Source: JBIOWF01 sp044868295 (GTDB lineage: Bacteria > Actinomycetota > Actinomycetes > Streptosporangiales > Streptosporangiaceae). Taken from it: a stretch of DNA of 33,585 bases. The notes beneath the pieces were generated by a model. It made no database searches and was not told the origin of the DNA. It saw only the letters and a list, made by a program, of their open reading frames with translations. The position numbers and the translations under genes were made by a program. This document shows, one piece after another, positions 17,392 to 28,278 of this stretch. The stretch covers positions 1-33,585 of the forward strand of contig JBIOWF010000072.1 of NCBI GenBank assembly GCA_044868295.1, read 5' to 3'. Positions within the stretch are counted from its first letter, which is position 1. Each line of letters begins with the position of its first letter.

Positions 17392-18579
17392 TCAGAGACC
17401 GGCGGCCGTGCGCAGGGCGTCGGCGCGGTCCGTGGACTCCCAGGAGACACCTTCGCGGCCGAAGTGGCCGTAGGCGGCGGTCTCCGAGTAGATCGGGCGC
17501 AGCAGGTCGAGGTCGCGGATGATCGCGGCCGGGCGCAGGTCGAACACCCGCAGCACGGCGCTCTGGATGTCGGCGACGGGGACCTTCTCGGTGCCGAACG
17601 TCTCGACGAACACGCCGACCGGCTGGGCCTTGCCGATGGCGTACGCCACCTGGACCTCGGCCCGGTCGGCGAGGCCCGCCGCGACGACGTTCTTGGCGAC
17701 CCAGCGCATCGCGTAGGCGGCCGACCGGTCGACCTTGGACGGGTCCTTGCCGGAGAAGGCGCCGCCGCCGTGGCGCGCCATGCCGCCGTAGGTGTCGACG
17801 ATGATCTTGCGGCCGGTGAGACCGGCGTCGCCCATCGGGCCGCCGATCTCGAAACGGCCGGTCGGGTTGACCAGGAGGCGGAAGCCCTCGGTCTCGATCT
17901 CCAGGTCGGCGATGACCGGCTCGACGACGTGCTCGCGGATGTCCGGGGTCAGCATCTCCTTGAGGTCGATCTCCGGAGCGTGCTGGGTCGAGACGACCAC
18001 GGTGTCGAGGCGGACCGGGCGGTCGCCGTCGTACTCGATCGTGACCTGGGTCTTGCCGTCAGGACGCAGGTAGGGAACGGTGCCGTTCTTGCGGACATCG
18101 GACAGCCTGCGGGCCATCTTGTGGGCGAGCGTGATCGGCAGCGGCATCAGCTCGGGGGTCTCACGGCACGCGTAGCCGAACATGAGGCCCTGGTCGCCCG
18201 CGCCCTGGCGGTCGAGGTCGTCGATGCCCTCGCCCTCCCGGTGCTCGTAGGCGTCGTCGACGCCCTGGGCGATGTCCGGCGACTGCGCGCCGATGGACAC
18301 CGAGACGCCACATGAGGCGCCGTCGAAGCCCTTGTGGGACGCGTCGTAGCCGATCTCAAGGATCTTCTCCCGGATCAGGGCGGGGATGTCGACGTAGGTT
18401 TCCGTCGTCACCTCTCCGGCGACGTGGACCTGGCCAGTGGTGATCAACGTCTCGACGGCGACCCGGCTCTTGGGGTCGTCCTTGAGCATGGCGTCGAGAA
18501 TCGCGTCACTGATCTGGTCGGCGATCTTGTCCGGGTGGCCTTCGGTAACCGACTCGGAGGTGAACAGGCGACGGGACAA
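17392..18579 (-). CDS. metK: S-adenosylmethionine synthetase
   Basis: Makes S-adenosylmethionine from methionine and ATP; 395 residues, normal length. N-terminal ESVTEGHPDKIADQISDAILD carries the active-site His and Asp. QSPDIAQGVD, GAGDQGLMFGYA and the P-loop-like GGGAFSGKDPSKVDRSAAY are the family signatures. C-terminal DLRPAAIIRDLDL and the YGHFGR segment are also typical. TTG start at 18579 with AGGAG ten bases upstream (ATGAGGAGCC). A TACACT hexamer about 50 bases upstream may be its -10. No SAM-responsive riboswitch structure is visible in the leader. Its product feeds methyltransferases such as RsmB, but that is a general link. Confidence 0.97.
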   Translation of the reverse strand: MSRRLFTSESVTEGHPDKIADQISDAILDAMLKDDPKSRVAVETLITTGQVHVAGEVTTETYVDIPALIREKILEIGYDASHKGFDGASCGVSVSIGAQSPDIAQGVDDAYEHREGEGIDDLDRQGAGDQGLMFGYACRETPELMPLPITLAHKMARRLSDVRKNGTVPYLRPDGKTQVTIEYDGDRPVRLDTVVVSTQHAPEIDLKEMLTPDIREHVVEPVIADLEIETEGFRLLVNPTGRFEIGGPMGDAGLTGRKIIVDTYGGMARHGGGAFSGKDPSKVDRSAAYAMRWVAKNVVAAGLADRAEVQVAYAIGKAQPVGVFVETFGTEKVPVADIQSAVLRVFDLRPAAIIRDLDLLRPIYSETAAYGHFGREGVSWESTDRADALRTAAGL

Positions 18580-18628
18580 CTCAGTGGCTCCTCATGCAGC
18601 GGCTGCTGACGTTAGAAATGCTCCGCCG

Positions 18629-18634
18629 AGTGTA
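18629..18634 (-). promoter_or_regulatory. Candidate -10 box for metK
   Basis: TACACT (TANNNT) in the 131-base gap between the small PH-like gene and metK, giving a leader of about 45 bases. No good -35 is seen, so the call is tentative. Confidence 0.3.
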
Positions 18635-18710
18635 GCCGTACCACGTGGGGCGCCGCGAAGTCGCCGAGAAGCGGGGCGTGTCCGGCGGGAGGCTTTTCGG
18701 AGATCGGCGT

Positions 18711-19079
18711 TCAAAGATCCGGCAAAGGGTCTCGCGGAAGGTCGCCGGGCGAGAACGCCTCGGCGTCCGCCGCTCCCACGACGGCGACGTACTCCTCGTC
18801 GACCTCGAAGACCATCCCGCCGAGTTCGATCGTCGGCCCGGCGCCGAACTCGACCGGGCCCAACCGGGTGCGGCGCGGGTAGGTCGCCCACACCCCGGAC
18901 GGCTCGATCCGGCTGAACATCTTGGTGGCGAGCACCGTGATCGACCGGTCGGTGACGACGATCAGGAAACCGGCCGTGCCCGCGGGTCCGGCCGACAGGA
19001 CGGGGAACACGTAGCGGATCTCCTCGCCGTCACGGAGGAGCGCGCGGCAGCGCTCTCTGATCGCGGAGGTCACCGGCAT
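18711..19079 (-). CDS. Small protein of unknown function, possible PH-like fold
   Basis: 122 residues, no name known to me. The sequence alternates hydrophobic strands with turns (EIRYVFPVLSAG, GFLIVVTDRSITVLAT, TIELGGMVFEVDEEYVAVV), which resembles bacterial PH-domain proteins of the kind that start with a 'can be turned into a housekeeping sensor' strand pattern: LRDGEEIRYVF, followed by VVTDRSITVL. No signal peptide or membrane helix. ATG start with GAGGGAG 8 bases upstream. It lies between coaBC (96-base gap) and metK in the same direction. The fold assignment is inference from pattern only. Confidence 0.75.
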   Translation of the reverse strand: MPVTSAIRERCRALLRDGEEIRYVFPVLSAGPAGTAGFLIVVTDRSITVLATKMFSRIEPSGVWATYPRRTRLGPVEFGAGPTIELGGMVFEVDEEYVAVVGAADAEAFSPGDLPRDPLPDL

Positions 19080-19175
19080 GGCTATCGCTCCCTCGCGGCC
19101 CCACCCATCGAACGGCTTCGCGTCACGGCCCGCCCGCAGGAAGCATCCATGCGGTCTCGACCACCGGCGAGGACC

Positions 19176-20378
19176 TCAGGCGAGGCGCTCCGCGACCAGA
19201 TCCCAGACTACGTCGGCGAGATCCTCCTTGGGCCCCCGCGGGATCTCCACCGCCCCTCCGCCCGCCACGAGGACGACGGCGGCGTTGTCGGGGGTGCCGA
19301 AGGCGAGGTTCTCCCCCACCTGGTTGACCACCAGCAGATCGCAGCCCTTGCGCTCCAGCTTGGCCTGGCCGTTGGCGAGCACGTCGTCGGTCTCGGCGGC
19401 GAAGCCCACGATCACCCGGGGGTACGGCCGGGCCGTGCCCGACTTCCGGAGTTCGCCCAGCTCGGCCAGCACGTCCGGATTTTTCACGAGATGGATGGGG
19501 TCAGGCTCGGCCGAGGACTTCTTGATCTTCGTGTCGCTCCGTCGTTCCGGCCGGAAGTCGGCCACGGCGGCGGCCATCACGACGGCGTCGGCGTGCTCCG
19601 CCCCGGCCAGAACGGCCTCACGCAACTGGACGGTGGACTCGACCCGCACGACCTTGACCCCTGCGGGGTCCGGCAACGCGACGTTCGCCGACACCAGGGT
19701 CACCTCGGCGCCGCGGGCGGCGGCCGTACGGGCCAGCGCGTAGCCCTGCATGCCCGACGAGCGGTTGCCGATGAACCGGACCGGGTCGATGGCCTCCCTG
19801 GTCCCACCGGCGGAGATCACGACGTGCCGGCCGGCGAGATCGAGATCGCGCCCGGACAGCACCCGGCGGCAGATTTCGAAGATCTCGGACGGATCGGGCA
19901 GCCGCCCTGGACCGGTGTCCGCGCCGGTGAGCCTGCCGACCGCGGGCTCGATGACGACGGCGCCGCGCTCGCGGAGCGTCGTCACGTTGGCGCGGGTGGC
20001 GGGGTGCTCCCACATCTCGGTGTGCATCGCGGGCGCGAACACGACCGGGCAGCGGGCCGTCAGCAGGGTGTTCGTCAGCAGGTCGCCCGCGAGCCCGTGC
20101 GCGGCCCGGGCGAGTACGTCGGCCGTGGCGGGCGCGACGACCACCAGGTCGGCGTTCTGCCCGATGCGGACGTGCGGGACCTCGTGGACGGACTCCCACA
20201 CCTCTGCGGTCACCGGGTTGCCCGACAGCGCGGCCCAGGTGGGCTCGCCGACGAAGCGGAGCGCGTCCCGGGTCGGCACGACACGCACGTCGTGGCCGGA
20301 CTCGGTGAACAGGCGCAGCAGCTCGCACGCCTTGTAGACGGCGATCCCCGCGCTGACTCCTAAAACAATCGAACTCAT
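19176..20378 (-). CDS. coaBC: CoaBC, phosphopantothenoylcysteine synthetase/decarboxylase
   Basis: Bifunctional flavoprotein of coenzyme A synthesis, 400 residues. CoaC (1-180) has the flavin-binding start SIVLGVSAGIAVYK, VPHVRIGQ with catalytic His69, and NADLVVVAPATAD. CoaB (about 185-400) has ISAGGTREAIDPVRFIGNRSSG and the KIKK lysine motif (284-287). Two CoaC residues differ from the E. coli enzyme: the PAMNxxMW Asn is His119 (PAMHTEMW), and the position of the flap Cys is Gly152 (LTGADTGPGR instead of ACGDxGPGR). Mycobacterial enzymes share the His as I recall, so this may be a lineage trait. The ATG at 20378 gives the standard N-terminus; the upstream extension of the frame is not family-like. 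Confidence 0.94.
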   Translation of the reverse strand: MSSIVLGVSAGIAVYKACELLRLFTESGHDVRVVPTRDALRFVGEPTWAALSGNPVTAEVWESVHEVPHVRIGQNADLVVVAPATADVLARAAHGLAGDLLTNTLLTARCPVVFAPAMHTEMWEHPATRANVTTLRERGAVVIEPAVGRLTGADTGPGRLPDPSEIFEICRRVLSGRDLDLAGRHVVISAGGTREAIDPVRFIGNRSSGMQGYALARTAAARGAEVTLVSANVALPDPAGVKVVRVESTVQLREAVLAGAEHADAVVMAAAVADFRPERRSDTKIKKSSAEPDPIHLVKNPDVLAELGELRKSGTARPYPRVIVGFAAETDDVLANGQAKLERKGCDLLVVNQVGENLAFGTPDNAAVVLVAGGGAVEIPRGPKEDLADVVWDLVAERLA

Positions 20379-20459
20379 GTCAGAACGCCCCAGCGCGATG
20401 TTCCGGGCGCGACGATGTCCGGCCCGAGGAGTGAGCGAGCGCGAGGAACGAGGGCACGC

Positions 20460-20535
20460 TCCATGGCGCGCCTCCGGCACGACCTCATCGTCTCAACAGC
20501 GCCCGTCGCCGCGTGAGCGGAGCGAGCGCCATGGA
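20460..20535. repeat. Imperfect inverted repeat in the coaBC-rpoZ gap
   Basis: TCCATGGCGC (20460-20469) and GCGCCATGGA (20526-20535) are perfect 10-base inverted arms. The next 12 or so bases inward also pair imperfectly (CTCCG.CACG against CGTGAGCGGAG). The gap (20379-20541) also contains GAGCGAGCGCGAGGAACGAG. Related words occur near 961-1018. It could fold in the mRNA between rpoZ and coaBC as a processing or attenuation hairpin, or be an interspersed repeat. Confidence 0.5.
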
Positions 20536-20541
20536 CACGTC

Positions 20542-20805
20542 TCAGCCCTCGATGGGCTCGGAGGTGAGCAGGCCGTCGCTGACCTCGCGCAGCGCGATGG
20601 AGAGCGGCTTCTCCTGGGCGTGGGTCTCGACGAGGGGCCCCACGTACTCGAGCAGGCCCTCGCCCAGCTGCGAGTAGTAGGCGTTGATCTGGCGCGCCCG
20701 CTTGGCGCCCATGATCACCAGGCTGTACTTGCTGTCGACGATGTCCATCAGCGAGTCGATCGACGGGTTGGTGATGCCTTCGGAATATGCGGCGCTGCTT
20801 GCCAC
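20542..20805 (-). CDS. rpoZ: RNA polymerase omega subunit
   Basis: 87 residues. Omega helps assemble and stabilise the beta-prime subunit of RNA polymerase. The conserved core reads NPSIDSLMDIVDSKYSLVIMGAKRARQINAYY, including the KRARQIN motif, and KPLSIALREVSDG near the C-terminus, both typical of actinobacterial omega. GTG start with GGGGAT upstream, 11 bases after the gmk stop, the usual gmk-rpoZ pairing. The run GAKRARQI is also where (p)ppGpp site 1 contacts lie in proteobacteria; whether that applies here is unknown. Confidence 0.96.
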   Translation of the reverse strand: MASSAAYSEGITNPSIDSLMDIVDSKYSLVIMGAKRARQINAYYSQLGEGLLEYVGPLVETHAQEKPLSIALREVSDGLLTSEPIEG

Positions 20806-20816
20806 GTTGGGATCCC

Positions 20817-21506
20817 CTAGCTAGGTGGACGTCGGGTGGTCTCGGAGCTCGAAGCCTCCGGAGCACCGGCCATCAAGGCTATCAGCTGGTGACAGACGTC
20901 CCGGACCGATGTGTTGACCAGGGTCAGGTCGAATTCCTTCTCCGCCGCCAACTCGACCCGGCCCGCCTCCAGGCGGCGGTCGATGACGTCGGGGGGCTCG
21001 GTGCCGCGGCCGCGTAACCGCCGCTCCAGCTCTTCCCAGCTCGGCGGGGCCAGGAACACGAGCAGGGCCTCGGGCATCGTGGCGCGCACCTGCCGGGCGC
21101 CCTGGAGATCGATCTCCAGCAGCGTCGGCACTCCGGCGAGGAGCCGTTCGTGGACGGGCGTGCGCGGCGTGCCGTAGCGGTTGCCGGCGAACTCGGCCCA
21201 CTCCAGGAGCTCCCCCGAGGCGATGAGCCGGTCGAACTCGGCGTCGTCCGCGAAGAAGTACTCCACCCCGTGGGTCTCGCCCGGACGGGGCTTCCTGGTT
21301 GTCACCGAGACCGACAGCCACACCTCTGGGTGCGACCGCCGGAGCTCGGCGACGACCGTGGACTTACCGACGCCTGATGGGCCCGACAGGACCGTCAGGC
21401 GGCGGTTCGGAGGCAAGGAGTCACCGTCACGTGTCCCGGACCCGCTGGAAGCGGATGCCTCATAGGCCCGATCCTCACCGGACCAGGACGTACCGGTCAC
21501 TTTCAT
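20817..21506 (-). CDS. gmk: Guanylate kinase
   Basis: Converts GMP (and dGMP) to GDP using ATP; 229 residues. Walker A is GPSGVGKST (42-50). SVSVTTRKPRPGETHGVEYFF is the GMP-binding region, and GNRYGTP and LLEIDLQGARQV are family signatures. There is a non-conserved polar N-terminal extension of about 35 residues (rich in Ser, Gly, Asp) before the first strand; the usual length is 185-210. ATG start with GGGGG upstream, 33 bases after mihF. Together with rpoZ and mihF it forms the conserved actinobacterial mihF-gmk-rpoZ group. Confidence 0.96.
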   Translation of the reverse strand: MKVTGTSWSGEDRAYEASASSGSGTRDGDSLPPNRRLTVLSGPSGVGKSTVVAELRRSHPEVWLSVSVTTRKPRPGETHGVEYFFADDAEFDRLIASGELLEWAEFAGNRYGTPRTPVHERLLAGVPTLLEIDLQGARQVRATMPEALLVFLAPPSWEELERRLRGRGTEPPDVIDRRLEAGRVELAAEKEFDLTLVNTSVRDVCHQLIALMAGAPEASSSETTRRPPS

Positions 21507-21539
21507 AACCCCCGTGAAACGTGCTCGTGCGTGCCGGGA

Positions 21540-21863
21540 TCAGCTCTCGGCGCCGCCGAACTCACGCTCCAAAGAAGCGCGCTGGTTGGCACCGAGACCC
21601 CGCACACGGCGGGACTCGGCGATACCAAGACGCTCCATCAGCTGCTTGGCGCGGACTTTGCCCACGCCAGGGAGCGACTCCAGCAGAGCCGAGACCTTCA
21701 TCTTGCCGATGACGTCGTCGGTCTGCCCATCCTTCAGCACCTCAGCCAGAGAAACCGCACCGTGCTTGAGCCGGTTCTTGACCTCGGCCCGCTCCTTGCG
21801 GGCCTTGGCCGCCTTCTCAAGTGCTGCGGTGCGCTGCTCGGGGGTCAAGGGAGGAAGAGCCAC
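21540..21863 (-). CDS. mihF: Integration host factor, actinobacterial type (mIHF)
   Basis: 107-residue nucleoid-associated protein unrelated to E. coli IHF despite the name. The N-terminal half is a basic helix (AALEKAAKARKERAEVKNRLKHG). The C-terminal half is a helix-two-turn-helix DNA-binding module (SLPGVGKVRAKQLMERLGI, RRVRGLGANQRASLEREF). In Streptomyces and Mycobacterium the orthologue bends DNA and affects nucleoid structure and sporulation. GTG start with GAGGTGA upstream. The 172-base gap before it is AT-rich and probably holds its own promoter, so it need not depend on the pyr promoter. Confidence 0.95.
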   Translation of the reverse strand: MALPPLTPEQRTAALEKAAKARKERAEVKNRLKHGAVSLAEVLKDGQTDDVIGKMKVSALLESLPGVGKVRAKQLMERLGIAESRRVRGLGANQRASLEREFGGAES

Positions 21864-21970
21864 GCCGGGTCACCTCGAATTTCTGTCGATGTACTCGGAC
21901 GGGAGGGGAAACTAGCTGGTCTAAGCCCCATCCGGCAACGTCAAGGCGTGTTTCTGTCGCCACAAAGTTG

Positions 21971-21976
21971 ATTCTA
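21971..21976 (-). promoter_or_regulatory. Candidate -10 box for mihF
   Basis: TAGAAT (five of six to the TATAAT consensus) in the AT-rich gap between pyrF and mihF, implying a leader of about 100 bases. No convincing -35 is seen. A second candidate is TTGACG (21939-21944), but its spacing to a -10 is too short. Confidence 0.3.
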
Positions 21977-22035
21977 TTACTTCTCGTAGTCGGAATATCA
22001 CGAATTGTCGATGAAATCGGCCCCATCAGCCACAT

Positions 22036-22731
22036 CTAGAGAGCGACTCTTCTGAGGGCCGCGGCGATGGCGGCGGCGGCCGCGCCGGGGTCGGCGGAGC
22101 CGGTGATGGGCCGCCCGATGACGAGAAGATCGGCCCCGTCGGCGAGGGCGGCCTCGGGGGTCGCTACTCTTGCCTGGTCCTGAGTGTCGGCGCCGGCGAG
22201 CCGCACACCCGGGGTGATCAAAGTGATGTCGCGGCCGACCTCGTCGCGCACCGCGGCCACCTCGCGGGGCGAGCAGACGAGCGCCTGGGCGCCCGCGCCC
22301 ACGGCGAGGACCGCCAGACGGCGTACGGCGTCATTGGGGGGTCCCTGGATGCCGATCCGGGCCAGATCGGCCTCGGAGAGCGACGTGAGGAGCGTGACGG
22401 CCGCGATCTGCGTCTGCGGGGCCGCGTCGACGGCAGCCTGGATCATGGCGGCGCCACCGGCCGCGTGAACGGTCAAAATCGCCGGCTTGAGCCGCGCGAC
22501 GGCCCGGGTGGCCGCCGCCACGGTGTTGGGGATGTCGTGCAGCTTGAGATCCAGGAAGACCTGGACGCCGCTCGCGCCGCGTACGGAGGCGATCACATCG
22601 GGCCCGTAGCGCAGGTAGAGTTCCAGTCCCACCTTCACGGTCGAGACGTGCGGTGTGACCAGACTCGCCCAACGGGCCGCGGTCTCCAGATCAGGTGCGT
22701 CAAGGGCGACGGCGATGGGAGCGGGCGTCAC
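22036..22731 (-). CDS. pyrF: Orotidine-5'-phosphate decarboxylase, type 1
   Basis: Last step of UMP synthesis: decarboxylates OMP. 231 residues with an intact active site: Asp11 and Lys33 (AVALDAP, TVKVGLEL), and the tetrad in FLDLKLHDIPNT (Asp61, Lys63, Asp66). The DxKxxD sequence with HDIPNT is type 1; type 2 enzymes, usual in Mycobacterium and Streptomyces as far as I know, have a KRGD motif and are about 275 residues. VIGRPITGSADP is the phosphate-binding end. GTG start overlaps the pyrD stop by four bases (GTGA), so translation is likely coupled. Confidence 0.95.
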   Translation of the reverse strand: MTPAPIAVALDAPDLETAARWASLVTPHVSTVKVGLELYLRYGPDVIASVRGASGVQVFLDLKLHDIPNTVAAATRAVARLKPAILTVHAAGGAAMIQAAVDAAPQTQIAAVTLLTSLSEADLARIGIQGPPNDAVRRLAVLAVGAGAQALVCSPREVAAVRDEVGRDITLITPGVRLAGADTQDQARVATPEAALADGADLLVIGRPITGSADPGAAAAAIAAALRRVAL

Positions 22732-23702
22732 AGGGAACTCTCCTCTAGGTCTATCCGGTTCCGGGACACTGCGCCCGGAGGACGATGAGCGAGCCCTACG
22801 GCGTCGGCCAGCCGGTCGAAGCCCCGCTCCTGGAGGAGCTCCTCAAGCTCCCGCTGGATGCGCGGGCACGCGTAGGGGTCGTGGAACAGGGCCGTGCCGA
22901 CGGCGACGGCGCAGGCGCCCGCCAGGATCAGCTCCAGGGCGTCCCTGCCGGTCGTGACGCCGCCCATGCCGATGATGGGCACCCCGGGCAGCGCCGCGTG
23001 CACCTGCCACACGCAGCGCACCGCCAGCGGCCGGATGGCGGGCCCGGAGAGCCCGCCGGTGCCCGCGGCGAGCGCCGGGCGCATCGTGTCCACGTCGATG
23101 GACATGCCGATGGGCGTGTTGATCATCGCCAGCGCGTCGGCGCCGCCGTCCACACACGAGCGCGCGACCGCGACCACGTCGGCCACGTCGGGGGCCAGCT
23201 TGGCGATGACCGGAACGTCGTAGTTGGTCGCGGCCCGCACCGAGGCGACCACCTCGGCCGCCGCCGAGCCGTCGCGGGCGAACACCCGGCCCCGGTCCTC
23301 GACATTCGGGCAGGACAAGTTGATCTCCACGGCGGTCACCCCCGGGGCGTCGGCGAGCCGCCGCGCGAGCGCCGTGTACTCCGCGACGCTCCCGCCGCCG
23401 ATGGACACCACGGTCCGCGCTCCGCGCTCCGCCAGCCACGGCAGCTCCTGCCGGAGGAAGATGTCGACCCCGGGCCCCTGGAGCCCGACGGCGTTCAGCA
23501 TCCCGGACGGCGTCTCCGCCATCCTCGGCGTCGGCCGCCCGGCGCGCGGCGCCATCGTGATGGACCGGGTCACCAGCGCGCCGAGCCGGATGACGTCGAA
23601 GAACTGGGCCAGCTCCCGGCCGGTCCCCCCGCATCCGGCGGCGGCCAGGATCGGGTTCGGCAGCTCGACGTGCGCCAGGTAGCTCCGCAGATCAGCGCTC
23701 AC
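22728..23702 (-). CDS. pyrD: Dihydroorotate dehydrogenase, class 1B catalytic subunit
   Basis: Oxidises dihydroorotate to orotate with FMN; 324 residues, cytosolic. LPNPILAAAGCGGTG opens the barrel. INLSCPNVED holds Asn128 and the class 1 catalytic base Cys131 (class 2 enzymes have Ser here). NTPIGMSIDV, GLSGPAIRPLAV and IIGMGGVTTGRDALELILAGA with AVAVGTALF are substrate and FMN-binding segments. Class 1B pairs with a PyrK electron-transfer subunit, which is encoded just upstream, so electrons go to NAD+ rather than to membrane quinone. GTG start, 131 bases after pyrK, with a GC-rich gap in which I see no other feature. Confidence 0.96.
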   Translation of the reverse strand: MSADLRSYLAHVELPNPILAAAGCGGTGRELAQFFDVIRLGALVTRSITMAPRAGRPTPRMAETPSGMLNAVGLQGPGVDIFLRQELPWLAERGARTVVSIGGGSVAEYTALARRLADAPGVTAVEINLSCPNVEDRGRVFARDGSAAAEVVASVRAATNYDVPVIAKLAPDVADVVAVARSCVDGGADALAMINTPIGMSIDVDTMRPALAAGTGGLSGPAIRPLAVRCVWQVHAALPGVPIIGMGGVTTGRDALELILAGACAVAVGTALFHDPYACPRIQRELEELLQERGFDRLADAVGLAHRPPGAVSRNRIDLEESSL

Positions 23703-23833
23703 GGGCGCCCACCCGCTCCCCTACGCCGACGCGAAGCCCACCCGGGCGCGGATCGCCCATCCGGCCGCGTACACGGACCAGGACGCGACGACCGCCCGGG
23801 CGCGGCGCCGGGCCGCTCAACACCCACGGACGC

Positions 23834-24691
23834 TCAACCATGCCGGCCTCCGGGCGCCCCGAAGGCGTCGAACGGGATCGTGCCCACGTCGTCGAAGCGC
23901 ACCCGCTCGCCACGGAAGACCGGGCCCTCGGTGCACGCCCTGACCATCCGCGTCACCCCGTCATCCCCGATCACGGGGACGACGCACGTCATGCAGAGGC
24001 CGATCCCGCAGGCCATCGCCTCCTCCACGGCCACCTGGACCGGTATGTCGAACTCGACGGAGACCGCCGTCACGCCGCGCAGCATGGTCATCGGCCCGCA
24101 CGCGTACACCGCGTCGGCCCGCGCGTCGGCGATCACGCCCGGCAGCACGTCGGTCACCCGGCCACGCATGCCGAGCGAGCCGTCCTCCGTCGTGAGCGTG
24201 GTCGTCTCCCCCATCCTGCGGGCCCGCAGTGCCCCGAAGACCCGGTCGGCGCTCGACGCCCCGAGCACGAAGTCGATCCGGCAGCCACGCTGCTGCAGGG
24301 CGTCGGCGAGCGTGAACAGCGACGCCGAGCCGTACTCGGCGCCGACGAGCACGCACGTGCAGGGATCGCGCGGGAGCGGGAAGGGACGGCCCAGGGGGCC
24401 GACCAGGTCCAGCGTGTCGCGGGCCCTCAGGTCGGCCAGCCAGGAGGTCCCGGTGCCGCGCACGGAGAAGACGAACTCCACCGTGCCTCCGTAGTCCGGC
24501 TTGACGTCGTGGATGGAGAAGGCGCGCCGCGTCAGCGTCGACGCGGTGGGCCCTCCCACGGCGACCGTGACGAAATGGCCGGGCCGGAACCGGTCGGCGA
24601 TGCCGGGCGCGACGACGGTCAGCGCGTGGTACGCGTCGACCCGGCGCGTCGTCAGCACCGTTCCCGTCACCTGCACCGGACTACCGGCCAC
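23834..24691 (-). CDS. pyrK: Dihydroorotate dehydrogenase electron-transfer subunit PyrK
   Basis: Iron-sulphur flavoprotein that passes electrons from PyrD to NAD+; 285 residues. FAD-binding RAFS (56-59), NAD-binding region around CTCVLVGAEYGSASL and YACGPMTML, and a C-terminal [2Fe-2S] cluster with Cys228, Cys233, Cys236 and Cys253 in the pattern C-x4-C-x2-C-x16-C (ACGIGLCMTC, RACTEGPVF). GTG start preceded by two GAGGGAG copies (CTGAGGGAGTGAGGGAGTG). It is separated from carB by a 302-base gap that contains a terminator-like hairpin and a tandem repeat, so pyrK-pyrD-pyrF could have a promoter of their own. Confidence 0.95.
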   Translation of the reverse strand: MAGSPVQVTGTVLTTRRVDAYHALTVVAPGIADRFRPGHFVTVAVGGPTASTLTRRAFSIHDVKPDYGGTVEFVFSVRGTGTSWLADLRARDTLDLVGPLGRPFPLPRDPCTCVLVGAEYGSASLFTLADALQQRGCRIDFVLGASSADRVFGALRARRMGETTTLTTEDGSLGMRGRVTDVLPGVIADARADAVYACGPMTMLRGVTAVSVEFDIPVQVAVEEAMACGIGLCMTCVVPVIGDDGVTRMVRACTEGPVFRGERVRFDDVGTIPFDAFGAPGGRHG

Positions 24692-24821
24692 TCCCTCACT
24701 CCCTCAGCCGCCCTGCCCGTGGTGGCTGCGGTCCGTCGTTCCCACGCCGGACGCCGTCGCGTGAGAAGGCGCGCTCCCGACACGACGGGCCGAACGCACA
24801 CTCTCGGCGCCGCCCCACCAC

Positions 24822-24847
24822 AAAACGCTTCGCAAGCTACACGTTTT
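24822..24847 (-). terminator. Weak terminator-like hairpin in the carB-pyrK gap
   Basis: Minus strand: AAAACG ... CGTTTTG arms with an inner GCTT/AAGC helix and a 5-base bulge. It ends in TTTT, 147 bases after the carB stop. It could end carAB transcripts or act as a partial attenuator before pyrK. The hairpin is imperfect, so confidence is low. Confidence 0.4.
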
Positions 24848-24883
24848 CGCGGGGATCCTGGGGTTGCCGCCCCCCTGCGCGCG

Positions 24884-24931
24884 TCTGTCCGTCGACATCC
24901 GTTCCGCTCTGTCCGCCGACATCCGTTCCGC
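24884..24931. repeat. Two tandem copies of a 24-bp repeat
   Basis: Copies at 24884-24907 and 24908-24931 are directly adjacent and differ at one base (GTCGAC against GCCGAC). Each begins TCTGTCCG and ends CATCCGTTCCGC. They lie in the carB-pyrK gap. On the minus strand they fall inside an open frame (24704-24985) that would encode RAERMSADRAERMSTD, but that frame has poor start context and no recognisable family, so I do not call a gene. Confidence 0.85.
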
Positions 24932-24993
24932 CGGTCGGCGCCGGCCCGTCGCTGCCACGTGGACGGGCCGGGTCTCGCCGGCCACCGCGTGCG

Positions 24994-28270
<3,277 letters not shown>

Positions 28271-28278
<8 letters not shown>

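Noticed and set aside
18580..18710. Possible SAM riboswitch before metK
   Set aside because: The leader is short and shows none of the conserved SAM aptamer blocks.
24704..24985. 93-codon minus-strand frame in the carB-pyrK gap
   Set aside because: Poor ribosome binding site spacing, no family resemblance, and a composition consistent with chance in GC-rich DNA. Kept only as context for the repeat.
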